A DNA stretch of 64,000 nucleotides from Mesorhabditis belari. Lineage: Eukaryota; Nematoda; Chromadorea; Rhabditida; Rhabditidae. The notes beneath the pieces were generated by a model. It made no database searches, had not been told where the DNA came from, and saw nothing but the letters and a program-made list of their open reading frames with translations. Of this stretch, positions 23,671 to 36,300 are shown piece by piece. Each line of letters opens with the position of its first letter. Position 1 is the stretch's first letter. A program made the translations under genes and the position numbers. The stretch is taken from contig CAUEEP010000741.1 of the NCBI GenBank assembly GCA_958450365.1, positions 2,242,501 through 2,306,500 on the forward strand, in the 5' to 3' direction.

Positions 23671-24095
23671 TTAATGAAAAGCTATTAATGAAATCTATTA
23701 ATGAAATCATTTTTTAAGCACATGTCAATAAAGATTCTCTATGAAAAATTTGAAAACTAAAGTCAGTGAACTTCCAATACATTGCTGTATTAAATAAGTG
23801 TTCATATGAATATGGCTATGCGATGAATATTCACATTTATGATTTTAATAAGAATTTTTTTATGAAAAGTTTTTGTGTTTAGTGGTTTAGCGGGTTTAGC
23901 GTTCTTTCGTGTTTAGCGCGCTCTCGTTTACCCCGAGAGAAATGAAAAACTGTGTGGGTCTAGGTGCCTCTCCCAACCAAGCACCAAAGTGGCTCAAAAT
24001 TTTTAAACCAAAAAGAAATTCGACGTTTAATTTTGAATTTTTGAACTTGCAAAGTCCAATGTAGCCAAAAAAGAAAAGTCACTAAAGCAATTGTA

Positions 24096-24683
24096 TTGGG
24101 TTGGGGAGAATGAGCCAAAGAAAAATCAAAGAAATTTCCGCCGAAATCGCCGAAAATCGCCGAATTTCGGGAATCGCCGAAAATCAAAGAAATTTCTAAA
24201 ACTTATAGCAGACTCTTGTCAACGATATTGGTTTGATATCCGTAGAAGGGTAACCAATTGTCTACAAAATAATATTTAAAAGAGAATTCAAACAGCGCCT
24301 CAACTTCAACAAAGGATCATTTTTTCACAAAATCGATAAACTGTCATTCAGAGTAAACGGTTGGGAGGGATCTTCCTGAAAAATTTATAACTTAAGGTAA
24401 TTGAGTGTGTTTTATCTTTTTTATATAAACACCAAAGGAGGTTTATGTGGAAGAAACTGTTCAAGCAATGAGTCGGACTTTTTGTCATTTTGATTAGCTG
24501 TGTTTGGGAATCCATAAAATCCCAAAAAAGAAAAGCTTTGTGGGAATTTCTCAAAAGCCATTTTGTAGAGAAATATTGGACCATTTTGATGAAACAAAAT
24601 TCGTATTTAAAGAAGGTTTTATGGGTGCAAAAAGTTTCTTTAAATTTTCTCCGACTCATTCTCCCCAACCCAATAATAGCTTT
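24096..24683. mobile_element. mariner-like MITE family E, copy 1
   Basis: Begins TATTGGGTTGGGGAGAATGA and ends TCATTCTCCCCAACCCAATA. Inner arms share GGTGTTTATA and AAATTCGTATTTAAAG motifs with the copy at 26478-27024. Confidence 0.85.
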
Positions 24684-24689
24684 CAAAGA

Positions 24690-25370
24690 TGCTCAAAAAC
24701 TTGGAAAGTGAAAAAAGCGGTGGGCTCCATAAAAAGTAGGGAAAAGACAGAAGAGTCCTTTTGTGATAAACCCAATAGCTAGAGTTTAGCACAAGGGCTT
24801 GTTCATGCTATTTAAATGCTTTTATGAGTCGATTCGGTCCCCCGGATAAATCCAAAACGTTTTTGTATTAGAGCTTTCATAATTAGATCAACTTCTAAAC
24901 AAGAAATATCCCATTGGGAAAAACGAAAATTAACATTAACAAATTTATTTTCTAGATTGCTTTCTAACAATTTTGGTTTATCTTTTCTTGAAAATATTTC
25001 CATGGGTGGCTGCACAAGTGTGCAAAAGTGATCAGACCTGTAAATCTTATAGAAAAACAACCACATCAAGTTCTTTGATTTAGCGTTTTGTAAGGCAATT
25101 GCTATGCATTTCTATTCCCATTACAAAATTCTTTTAATGGGATGATAATTAAAGTTGAGTTTGTTCACAAACTTCACAAAAGTTTTTTATTAAAGAATTT
25201 TCAAGATTGATCAAATTAGAGGAAAAAACTTCATTACTCTGGGAAATGGGTGTGGCCGCGATGAGCTCCAGAGAAATAAAGAAGAGACTAAACTAGGGCC
25301 AAAGAATGTAATGGGCACTTTTTGTGGCTTCCTGGTAACTCTGTGGTAACTCTGTAAGTCGATCTGTAAC
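24690..25370. other. repeat-derived DNA
   Basis: Part of a composite repeat: TTTCCATGGGTGGCTGCACA near 25000 recurs near 31820. No gene seen. Confidence 0.5.
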
Positions 25371-25374
25371 TACA

Positions 25375-26400
25375 TGGTGCCCCAAAATTACCCGAACCAA
25401 TAAAACTCACGGTTTAAAAAATCTTTTCATCGTCAAAACAAAGTTCAATATTAAGAAATTTATTCTTCAGCTTGTTTTCAACAATTTGTTTTATTTTCTT
25501 TTCCGAAACATTTCCATGGGCTGCACTGTTTTGGTTTGCCGTCGATGGTGGGCCTAAAGTTCAGCGAGTTCAGCCCAAGCTTTCAGCCCAGCGAGTTCAG
25601 CCCAAGTTTTGTGGAGCGATTTTTTCAATGAATCGATACTTGGAATGTGCAAGCTTTTGAGCAAACTTCTTGCTTCTGAGAACACCCCAGATTCTGCGTC
25701 TTCCATCAGATTTAAATCGGGGCTTGATGGCGCTTTAAAGCTGATGACATATGGAAAGTTTTTCCTGTTCACACCACTCTTGGACAATTCAGGCTTTGTG
25801 GACAGGCGCCCCATCCTGCTGAATAACATTTTAAAAGTCAAAATTCGTATAATAAACAAAAAAGCAGCAAAGATAGCCAACCCAAAAAGGGGGCAACGGC
25901 GGTTGATTTGGGTAATATTGAGACACCCTGTAAAACAGAAGATTGTGATTGTAAGTTTGACTCTTTCCATGCCTATATACAATTCCGTATTTTCTCTTTT
26001 TGAGCTCGTTATGGCTAAAGGAATGAAATGACTTAAATGACTGTAAAATTTGCTGAGAATTTTTCATTTTGGTTATTTTTCTTACGCTTAGTTATCAGCA
26101 AATAAATATTAGGTGGGTCCAGTATAGTAACCGGGTCGTAGGGTCGATCTTGGGAGATTTGGAACACGACCCGCCTTCTTTTGTTATCGATAATCCACTT
26201 TTGAGCTCAAATATCTTCGTATTGGGTTGCCCAATTGAAATAGTTTTTGTACCAATCACAAGAGAAAAGACTTGCCGCATCTAATGATACCAAGAATATT
26301 TAAATTCGACAGCCCAAATACCAAGATATTTGAGCCCAAAGTTAGATTGTTAATGAAAAAAGGGCGGCGCTATCAAATGTCAGATAACCTCGCCCCCTTA
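25375..26400. mobile_element. composite repeat, copy 1, with Tc1-like transposase remnant (-)
   Basis: Begins CCCCAAAATTACCCGAACCA and extends through a minus-strand transposase remnant (about 25735-25565: SSPDLNLME... then KSLHIPSIDSLKKSLHKTW), a GGTAATATTGAGAC segment and a family C MITE. The same order recurs at 31670-32720, so this is a duplicated composite of about 1 kb. Confidence 0.7.
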
Positions 26401-26477
26401 TTTGGCGCGTTTCTTTAAAATGCCTGAAAAAGTTCTAAAATAAAAAGATTTTTCAAAAAATTCAAAAGAGTCATTTT

Positions 26478-27024
26478 GTATTGGGTTGGGGAGAATGAGT
26501 CGGGTGCCGAAATTCTTAAAAGAAACTTCTTGCACCCATAAACCTCCTTTAAATACACGTTTTGTTTCATCAAAATGGTCCACTATTTCTTTTACAAAAT
26601 GGCTTCTTTGAGAGATTCCACTGAGTCTTTTCTTTTTTGGGATTTTATGGATTCCTAAACACAGCTAATCAAAATGGCAAAGAGTCCGACTCATCATTTG
26701 GAACATTTTCTTTCACATAAACCCTTCTTTTGGTGTTTATATGAAAAAGATAGAGCACATTCAATTACTTGCTAAGTTTTCAATTCTAGTGGAAGATCCT
26801 GTTCAATGGTTTTTCTAGATCACAGTTTGTAGTTTTTGTGAAAAATGGCTTTTTCTTGAGCGGAGGCTGTGGTTTGAATTTTCTTTTAAATGTGATTTTC
26901 TAGAGCACTAGTTAACCATTCTACTCACATCAAACGCATATTATTTGGACGAAGTCGAATAGTTTTTTTAGACATTTTTTTCATTTTCGGCGCTGACTCA
27001 TTCTCCCCAACCCAATATTTCCGA
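26478..27024. mobile_element. mariner-like MITE family E, copy 2
   Basis: Ends TATTGGGTTGGGGAGAATGA and TCATTCTCCCCAACCCAATA, as at 24096-24683. Confidence 0.85.
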
Positions 27025-27600
27025 GTGCATGGATCGGCTTCGGTAAACCCTTTCAACTATGTGGCTTTTTCCAATATTATTGTTAGTTTTTACGCGTAAA
27101 AAGTGACTCATTATTATTTAAAAAAGGGACTTTGGCATTATTATTCAAGAGAAAAGAGCAAAAACCTATTGTTTCCTTAAGAAATAGAAAATGAGCATTA
27201 GCTTTTTCTTGAAACAAAGCTTCAGTATCAATCAATATCTCATCTGATAAATCAATATCTGATCTGATCGTTGATTTATAAAGTGAGCCCACGAAATTTC
27301 TGTTTTTTTTATCGTTTTCGCTAAAAGGCCTTTAGGTTGATTTGGTTTCATAAATGTTTATAGCCAAAAGATAATCAACCTTTCACAGAATTCTCGAGTT
27401 GCTTTTATTATTGTTTTTGAATAGTTCCTTTAGATTTCGACTTATGCTTTTAGATTGGTTGTTTTTCGAGAAAAGTTTCTATGTTTGCTTTTTTATTGCA
27501 AAAATATTTATATCAAAATTAGAAACTTATTGAAAACTGTTGGTGTAGTTTGAAAGTGATAAACAATTTTTTTTTGCAGATTTCTAGTCGTGTGAGTTCT
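27025..27600. other. AT-rich non-coding DNA
   Basis: No exon, structured repeat or conserved motif recognised. Confidence 0.45.
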
Positions 27601-27605
27601 AAGGT

Positions 27606-27827
27606 TACCGTATTTTCTCTAATAGTAGTGCACCCCGGCGAGCCGAGTTGGTGACGATTTTACGGTTTCCAAGCTTTTGCAGAAGCTCAACACTCAAATC
27701 CCCCACTAGATCTCATCGTCAGCTACATTTTCCGATCCCACATCGATAGGTTCTGATAAGCGGTTCTCGAGATTTCGAGCAATTTAGGTGACGCTCAGGG
27801 TGCACTACTATTAGAGAAAATACTGTA
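27606..27827. mobile_element. MITE family A, copy 3
   Basis: TACCGTATTTTCTCTAATAG at the left and CTATTAGAGAAAATACTGTA at the right. Inverted in its interior relative to the pair at 12887-13431. Confidence 0.85.
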
Positions 27828-27862
27828 ATATTAGATTGGTAACTTGAAAGTTGGTACTGGTA

Positions 27863-29095
27863 TTAGGTTGGTGCAAAAGAAATTTCGGTCGATATAAAAT
27901 GTTCTTATTTTTTAATCTGAAGAGCTTATTTGATGTTCTTTTGTGCATTTGTACTCTTGGATATTTACTTTATTTTCGCATTTTTTCAAAGTCAGAGCTT
28001 TCACTTTTTAATTGATTTTTGCTTTAGATCATGGTGGATCAAAAGTATGTTCTGCGCACGTGTCTTCTCTATGACTGCAAAATGGGCAAAAACGCTGCTG
28101 ATTCACATCGTGATCTCTGTTCCGCCTTTGGAGAACAGGTTATCACCGAAAGATCATGCCAGCTCTGGTTTGCCCAATTCCGAGATGGTAATGAATCCCT
28201 TGAAGACGAATCGCATGGACATCGTGCCACAGCCATCGACAACAATGAATTGAAGCTGATCCAATGCAAACAACACGAGAACTTGCCAAACATCTTCAAT
28301 TCAACAATTGTACGCCATTAGGGAAATAATTGGAAAGACAAATCGTAATGGACAATGGGTTCCACATCAATTGAGTGTTGAGAATCTGGGAGCACGCGTT
28401 CCGATCAGCCATATCTTGCCCAGAAGTCGAAAAGAAGCCATTTTTTGAGAATATCTTGACGATGGATAAGAAGTGGATTCACTTTGATAATACTTCTCGA
28501 AAAAGACAATGGCTGAGCAAAGGTCAAGCGCCAATTCCAACTCCAAAGCCGGATTATCATGGGCGCAAAGTGATGTTGTCTTGCTGGTGGAATACAATGG
28601 ACTTGTTCATTTTGAATTATTAGAGCCCGGAAAAACAGTCGATTCATCTTATTTTATTCAACAACTCAAGAAGGTTGACGAAATTTTGCGTGAAAAAGGC
28701 CTAAATCCCTCAACTATCAACTTTCTCCGTGATAATGCTCCAGCTCACACGGCAAAAACCTCTTGTAAGGAACTAGAGAAGCTAGGATGGAAGGTCTTAC
28801 CACATGCGCCGTATAGTCCAGACTTAGCACCCTCCGATTTTCATCTTTTCAGATCGATGCAACATTCCCTTGAGAATTGCCAGTTTAAGAATGCAAAAGA
28901 AGTCGAAAATTGGGTGACCAACTACTTTGCATCACAGAATCAAGCGTTCTTTGAGAAGGGGATCCGCAATCTGTAGCAACGTTGGAGGGATGTCATAGAT
29001 AATAATGGTGCTTATTGTTTTAAATAAATTGTTATCAAAAAAAATTTTGGATGACTTTAAAAAAAAAAAACGAAATTTCATTTGCACCAACCTAG
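27863..29095 (+). mobile_element. near full-length mariner transposon
   Basis: Inverted ends TTAGGTTGGTGCAAAAGAAA and the complement of TTTCATTTGCACCAACCTA, next to TA. Length about 1.23 kb is typical of mariner. The transposase inside is broken (see 28031-28976). Confidence 0.92.
28031..28976 (+). pseudogene. mariner transposase, frameshifted
   Basis: Starts MVDQKYVLRTCLLYDCKMG, followed by the HTH region (NAADSHRDLCSAFGEQVITE). The frame closes at 28321, resumes in a second frame about 28375-28623 (NILTMDKKWIHFDN) and in a third to 28976 (NFLRDNAPAHTAKTS, then APYSPDLAPSDFHLFRSMQ). These three blocks are the DD34D catalytic set, all Asp present. At least two frameshifts and a stop make it inactive as read. 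Confidence 0.9.
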
Positions 29096-29484
29096 TAAAG
29101 TAAGTTTCTTATACTGGTAATAACTCGTGCGATTACAGAGCTCACAAAAATGGTGATAACTCAAAAACTAAAGAAGCTATTTAAAAATGGTAGTAAGCCT
29201 TAGATTCTGTAAAAATCTTGTGTTTTAAAAAAAGAAATGGAAAAATTTCTGTCTGAGATAATAGAATCTAATCTTTTCCGCTGGGTACCTCTACGCGGAT
29301 TTGTACACTTTTGGTGGATACATGTTCAGTTCAAAGCTTTATGTTTATATGGCATTCGGTGATTGGTTTGGTAGATGTCGAATGTCGAATGCCTTTTTAG
29401 AAGAAAAGATTTTACTTTTCAGGAATTTTTAGACTCAAATTCATAAAAATCTTGTAACACAGCAAAGACTCGGATTCTGTTTAG

Positions 29485-29606
29485 TTTGGATTTACCAGCA
29501 CGACTACTATTTGTTCGCTAGCTTTTCGGTTTTCGCTCTAATTGTTGATTTGGCCACAATGAGAAAACTTCGAAAAGTGATGCTCGAAGCGACAGCTGAG
29601 AACTTG
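29485..29606 (+). pseudogene. orphan exon resembling a P5-type ATPase membrane segment
   Basis: After a GTTTAG acceptor (29481-29484) comes an open 122-bp block with donor GTAGAG. It reads VWIYQHDYYLFASFSVFALI then VDLATMRKLRKVMLEATAEN. The pattern W..xDYY.FA...SI..TRK..LRKM is what the M3/M4-loop region of ATP13A-type ATPases looks like. No other ATPase exon was found nearby, so it is either a stray duplicated exon or one exon of a gene split by transposons. Moderate to low certainty. Confidence 0.35.
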
Positions 29607-29609
29607 GTA

Positions 29610-30180
29610 GAGTTTTTTTGTTCTGAAACCTTAAAACTCTAGCAGAGAAGCGTCACCGATGTTCAACAAAAGCGCTCGGCTTGACTCGGTGTTCAAGTGA
29701 GCAGAAAACAAAGCAAATCGACCTGAATTCCCTACAATTCTAATTCGAGAAAAGCAGTGTTTAGTAAAAAAAAGCTTAGACTTTTAACCCACTAAAGAAT
29801 CCTCTAAATGAGACTCTCAGAAAATTTCTTTTTTTGGTGATCCGTAGAAATGCCCATTGGATTACTCAGTCTGGAGTTTTCTTGAAGCCAGCACATGTGC
29901 AAAAGCACATAAAAATATCGAAAGTTTGAAGAAGGTGCTCAGCAAAGCCTGTGATACCTTCACGATGCCTATTTACCGCCACGGTCAACGCGCTTACTGT
30001 TATTGCCATTGTTAATGTTATATAAGTTAATAACCCGGTTATGTTGTCAATCGTTATATCTTGGTCAACGCGTTTCCTGAACGTTTGCAGGCCTGTTCGA
30101 ATGCTTTACGCAAGCTGATCATTTGCACAGCGGAATTCTATTGGAGAATAGGGAAAAGAATAACTAGGAGGCAACAATAA
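29610..30180 (+). other. repeat DNA with a Tc1 transposase scrap
   Basis: At 29851-29960 (+) the frame PLDYSVWSFLEASTCAKAHK continues NIESLKKVLSKACD, the C-terminal block of Tc1-like transposases. The rest has no recognisable content. Confidence 0.6.
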
Positions 30181-30181
30181 T

Positions 30182-31193
30182 TCACGTAAATATTGTAATA
30201 GTACCCCAATCTCCATAATGATTTGCGCGGAGTGTTGGTGTAGTTCAGCTTTGAAATCGAGTTTTTCCTGACACTGGTTTATGTTAATGCAAAAGCATGA
30301 ATCAAAATATTCCTGAATTTCAGCGCTATTTTTTGATACCGAAGACGTATTTTTTGAAAGTGGACGCGCTTTGTGAAAAATGAAATACTAGAAACTTTTT
30401 ATGACCACGCTGACTGCACGAGGGGGCTTTGCAATGGTCGGGAAGCAGTATTTACGGTGGATGTTATTTTTCCGGATGGTTTTCGCTCAGCACAGAGCCA
30501 TAGATATACAACACGTATCCGGTGCGCCATTGAGTCGATCAAATGCGGGATAGCGAGTTCATATACTGTAACTTTTCTCTAGTTTTGTAATTTTTTTCCT
30601 TTCTCACGTTGTAAAGTGAGCCAGCACAAGCCTCATCAAAACTGCACGAGGACATTATTATTGGTGCCATACACTCAGAGTCCGAACAGCCTTTGGTCTC
30701 GGCCGTCTAAATACAAAAATTTGATCTTAAACTTTAGGCTTTTTAGAGCTTTCTCTGTAGATTGTAAAGAGAAAATATATCATTTGTTTATTTCTTTAGA
30801 ATTTACATGCGTGTAAGTTCCATTTATTTTTTCCTGGTTACGAACGAAAATCTTAATTCTGAAAAGGAGTTCCTCTTGAGCCAGCAATCGGTTTGCCACT
30901 TGTCGAAAGAGATTAATGAGGGTAACATTGTATAATAGTACCCAACCGGCGTAATGATTTGGTGCGGAGTGTTGCGGGGTCTAGTTTTGGACGCGTTTTT
31001 CGGGACACTGGTTTATGCTATCGGTGTTTTTTTAGGCATCAAAAAATAGTCTCTGGACTCCAGCTATTTTTTGATATCAGCGGATGCTTTTTTTGAAAGC
31101 ACGAGTGTTTTGCAAAAAATGAACATTGTAAAAACTTTGGCGACTACGCGACTGTACGAGGGCGGTGGGGGTACTATTACAGCATTTACGATA
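30182..31193. mobile_element. two MITE family B copies flanking 460 bp
   Basis: Copy at about 30182-30458 (AATAGTACCCCAATCTCCAT ... TATTTACGG) and copy at about 30921-31193 (AATAGTACCCAACCGGCGTA ... ACTATTACAGCATTTACG). Between them 30610-30800 has open frames but no recognised protein. Confidence 0.7.
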
Positions 31194-31669
31194 GGTAAAA
31201 TTATTTAAAAGTGAAACTTGAACGGCATTGTCTCCCATTGAGAGCACACTGCGGTGTTTCCAGCGTGTAAATAAGCAAAAGAGGCAAAGAAGTAAAGCGA
31301 AAGAAAGTCCCATTGTAATTAAAAGTGTTGTAACGCATAATTTTGTTTCCTTTGTAGGGTGGAATCTTTATCGGGGAATAGCGGAACGCCCAAAATCTTC
31401 GTAAAAGTTCTGAAAAGAGAATTCCATTGGGTTCTCTGGGCATCTAAAGCTTTTTATGAGCAGTTTATTGAAGTTATAAATGTATGATTTTTTTTGTTTT
31501 GGACTAAAAAATGTGTTATGCCTGAATAAAATTTGAAAATCATGAAAATAGGGCATATTAAAAACATGAAATATAAATTGATTCTTTATAGTTGGTTTTG
31601 TGTTTGAACTAAGCCTAGTTTCTAGTTTTATCTGTTTCAAACTTCTCTTTAATCAACGAAGAAATAAAA
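31194..31669. other. AT-rich non-coding DNA
   Basis: Nothing recognised on either strand. Confidence 0.4.
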
Positions 31670-32720
31670 CAACAGGTTGCCTCAAAATTACCCAGAACCA
31701 ATAAAACTCATGGTTTAAAACCTTTTCACTGTGAAAAACAAAAATTAACATTAACAAATTTATTCTCGAGATTGTTTTTCAAGATTCAATACCTTGGCTT
31801 ATTTTTTTTCTCGAAAATATCTCCATGGGTGGCTGCACAAGAGGCGGGGACGTTTGAAAAGCCGTCGATGGTGGCCAAAAGATACGCACGATCGAGTTCA
31901 GCCTTTGCTTTCTGGGAGTGATTTTTTCAATGAATTGATGCTTGACATCGTGCTTATATCTGTTGTGCAAACCCTGCTTCGAGAACACTTCGGACCGGGT
32001 AATCCATCAGATTTAAATCGGGGCTTAATCTGGTGGGCTACTGCTGAGGCGCCGATGACATCTGGAAAGTTTCCTGTTCACACCACTCTTGGACATCCCA
32101 AGCTTCTCAGACAGGCGTCTCATCCCCTGCTGAATAACATTTTAAAAGTTTCTAAAAGTTTTTCAAAGTCAAAAATTTGCATATTAAACAAAAAAGCAGC
32201 AAAGATAGCTAAATCCAAAAGTGCGGCAAATGGAGGTTGATTTGGGTAATATTGAGGCAGTCTCTGTAAACAGGAAGATTGTGATTTTCTAGTATTTGAC
32301 TCTTCAGCGCCTATATACAATTCCGTATTTTCTCTTTGAGCTCGTTATTTTTGAAGGAATGAAATGACTTTAATGACTGTAAAACTGCTGAGAATTTTTC
32401 ATTTTGGTTATTTTTCTTACGTTTAGTTATCAGCGAATAAATATGAGGTGGTCCAGTATAGTAACCGGGTCCTGTGGTCGATTCGTGGGAGATTTGAATG
32501 ACAGGACTCACTCTTTTTGTTATCGATTAATCCGGATTAGCCTCGAATATTTTCGTATTGCTGCTTCCCTGCACTAGTTTTTGTATCAATGGGCAGAGAA
32601 AGTACTCTGCCGCATCTAATGATACCAAGAATATTTTAAATCTGACAGCCCAACACCAAGATATTTGAGTCTAAAGTTGGATTGTTAGAATGGAAAAGGA
32701 TGGGGCAGCGATCTTTGAAA
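31670..32720. mobile_element. composite repeat, copy 2
   Basis: Parallels 25375-26400 in order: CTCAAAATTACCCAGAACCA, TTTCCATGG-like TCTCCATGGGTGGCTGCAC, transposase remnant on the minus strand, GGTAATATTGAGGC, CGGGTC...GATTTG, then a family C MITE. More diverged and with small insertions. Confidence 0.7.
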
Positions 32721-33329
32721 AACTACACCGGATTATAAAAAATCTAGATATTTTTACTCCCAAGTATACTTTTTTACACAAAAATTGCCATCTAAACAAC
32801 CTTTTGATGAGGATGTTTGAAGGTCGTATAGCAGTTTTTTGTTGTTGAGATTTTATAAGTTCTTCGTAGAATCGCTTAAAATCCTCATGTTTTGAGATAT
32901 AAAGTTTTTTTGTGGTTTGTTTTCAAGTAAAAACTCAGTTCTATCGAACGGTAACAGCAGTTTTTGGAAAAAATTTCTTACTCGGTAAAGTTTGGGTCAA
33001 CTTTCGCAAAATCTTCTTTAGCGACCAGACCGGGATATAAAAATTTTTCGTCAAAAAGTTATTGAGAGCTAAAATCTTTTTATGAAAATGGCTATATTGG
33101 GGGTGAAACCAATTGCACTTAGAATCCATGTTACTTTTGAAATTCACGTTTTTTTGAAGCCAAAAAAATCACTGCTACAGAAAAAGGGGTCAGAACTTTG
33201 CCGATAATCTATAATAATCTAAAATTTTAATCAATAATAATCTCTAATAATCTCTAATAATCTCTAATAATCTCTAATAATTCTCTATAAAACCTATAAT
33301 AATTTATAATAATCTCTAATAAACTCTAG
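32721..33329. other. non-coding DNA ending in a 10-bp array
   Basis: No upstream ADCK2 exon recognised. From 33232 to 33325 a CTCTAATAAT array runs up to the acceptor of the first visible ADCK2 exon. Confidence 0.5.
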
Positions 33330-36300
33330 GTATCTCGATCCAATCGGCTCTCTGAATCAATTTGAAATGGTTTTGAGGAGACAAGTGGATTTGCGAAATG
33401 AAGGAAGAGCATTGCAGGTTTGAAATATTTGAGACTTCCAAGAGAACACTTCCAAGATTTCAAAGTTTAGCGCTTTACCGAGAATTTTCATCATGGAAAG
33501 CTGCGAATCGAGTTCCCGAAAGTGATCGCTTTCAATCGACGCGTTTTGTGTGAGACTTTTGAAGCAGGAGATCATTTCGATGCAATGTTGGAAAAAAAAG
33601 AGGTTCATAACAAAAGATTATTGAAATTATTGAATTATTCAAATCTATTCAATCTTGATCTTCAGAAATCAAAGGAAAGTGCTGAGGTTCGTCATAAAAT
33701 CGCGGTACTCGGCGCACAAGGTTTCCTCCAAATGGCGTTTGTCGACAATTTTATTCACGGGGATTTACACCCAGGGAATATTTTGATAAGGTATTTGGGC
33801 AAAACTGGAATCTAAAAGTAAAAAAATGGCGATGATTCTTCGATTGAAAACTCTCCAAATGAGTAAAAGTTTCCTCAGTTTGATTCAAATAAAATCTGGA
33901 TTTTTCATTTGAATATTTTTAGTCGATAACTCTACAGGATTCGGCAAAATTACCCGGACAAGAGACTTGTTTGAATGTTATTCTTCAGCCGCTTCATAAA
34001 ACCCCCATTCTTTTTCTATAAACTAGACTTCGGAAAACAAAACTTAACCAAAACCAAAACTACCAAAACCAAAACCAAAACAAACCAAAACCAAAACAAA
34101 CCAAAACCAAAACCAAAACAGACCAAAACTAACCAAAACTCGCCAATATCTCGCGACTGGGAGGAGCTAGCGAAAATCTGTTTGCAGATTTGAAATCAGC
34201 ATCCAAAAATCTATCCCATAGGCTATTTTTTGTTTCGAAATTTCGAGGTCGTGTTTTGGTCCTTTTTTCGGCCGCGAGATTTTGTGGAGTGAGAAAAAGT
34301 GAAAGGCAAATTTGCATTTTACATTAAAATTTGCATTTTACAATTTTAAATTTGCATGTTAATTTATATGCAAATTGAGTTTTGGTTTGCTTTGGTGTTT
34401 TGGTGTTTTGGTTTTGGTTTTGGTTTTGGTTTTGGTCTGTTTTGGTTTTGGTTTTGTTTGCCGAACTCTACTATAAACTCTCAATTAATCTCTTAATTAT
34501 CCTCAAAAAGAAATTCCACTTTTCTAGTCTTAATGTTGTTTTTTCTCGAGTTTTTCAGGAACTAAAAAAGCGCTGAAAAGGAGGAAAATGAAGTCTCGCG
34601 CCAGGATTCATTTTTACCCTTTCTTTTTGGTTTAAAAGAAACCCCGGTAAAAGGATTTTTCTTTTCAGTAATTTTCCAATAAGTTAAAGAAACAATAAAT
34701 TTATAATATGGAGAAAATTATACGATTAAGCTGGCTGCCTGCAAAGTTACGATGAACACTCTTGTTCGGGTAATTTTGCCCCAACGAAAGTGTACTGTAC
34801 ATGTTAAATGTACACACGAAAGTCTACTAAACATGTTAAATTCCAAGCCAAAACAAAACAAAAGACTTGGCCTAATATTTGAACGAGATCATCTAGGAAA
34901 ACGAAGGGCATTTGATAGTGAGGGTTTGTCAGAACACGAAGCACAACTTGAAAAGTCTCTGGAACCGACCCTGGTTCTTCTAGACTGTCCAAAAAAGCTA
35001 AGCATAGCTGGTTAGCTTGTCAGAACACGAAGCACAACTTGAAAAGTCTCTGGAACCGACCCTGGTTCTTCTAGACTGTCCAAAAAAGCTAAGCATAGCT
35101 GGTTAGCTTGTCAGAACACGAAGCACAACTTGAAAAGTCAATGACTATTCAAAAAAGCTAAGCATAGATAGTCTTGAATGCAAAACTCTGATTCTGAATC
35201 AAACTTTCAATCAACTATTTAGATTCAACGAAAAGAACGACCAACATTTGCCAAAAAATCCACTCCAGAAGTTCATGGACAAACTCCGATGGCTCTTACG
35301 TCGAAATTCAGTAGATGAATCTCGGGAACCGACCCTGGTTCTTCTAGATGCAGGTTTGAATTTGGAAAATTTATTCACACGAATAATATGGTACAAACAA
35401 TAAATAAGCACAACCGTTAAGCCATAAATGTAGGGCAAAACTCATATGGAAAAAAGAACCAATAATCTAGCCGGCGAGATTGAACCCTTGACCTCCCAAC
35501 TAACTCGGAAAGGGTACTAGGTCTCAGGGGCCTTTCAAAACCAGACCTAGACCATTTTGCCAAGTTTTTCATGGGGAATCTGAATCCGTTTTCAAAATAA
35601 ACTCATAAAGAGTACCTGGAGCCACTTGGATTGGCTTCTGGCTGGGTCTAACCAGCCACTTTGCTTTGCTTTGCAAACTTTGCTTGACTAACAATAGCTA
35701 TTAGGTTGTTCGGATATAAACAAGCGTTGCTAAACTTATTGTTGTGAGAGAAGTTGTGAGAGAAGCTTTTTAAAGCATGTCTTTTTGTATTTAAAAGTAC
35801 GTTATCTTGTGCATATTTGGAATCTTTTTTAAATAAATGAAAATAAATGAAAAAAGATGCAAAAGAGATTGAACCCGAGCAAAAAGTGCATATCTTTTTC
35901 CTGATACAAGCCTTTTACCCACTGCACCAATCGGCCACCTGTTTAGCGAATGTGCGAATCGATTTGACGTGCCTTAAATAGATATGCCAAAAACATTTTT
36001 GCTAACTAGCTCGCGTTTGCATTTGCAGATTTTGAAAACGAATTCGGTTTCCCCGTGAAAAACTCTACAAGATGGTCTAGGTCTGATGGTCTAGGTCTAG
36101 GTCAACAAGATGGTCTAGGTCAACAAGATGGTTTAGGTCTGATTTTGAAAGAGCAAGAAGACCTAGTACCCTTCCCTAGCAAGATACAGGGCTCTTAGCC
36201 AGTCTTAGCCAGTCATAGTAAAAGAAATGGACACTTAAGGAATTGCCGTTTCACAAACCCCTGAGAATGTTCAACGCTTCAAAAAGATGTTCAAGTATAT

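Noticed and set aside
28367..28647. Minus-strand frames across the mariner
   Set aside because: Shadows of the plus-strand transposase remnant.
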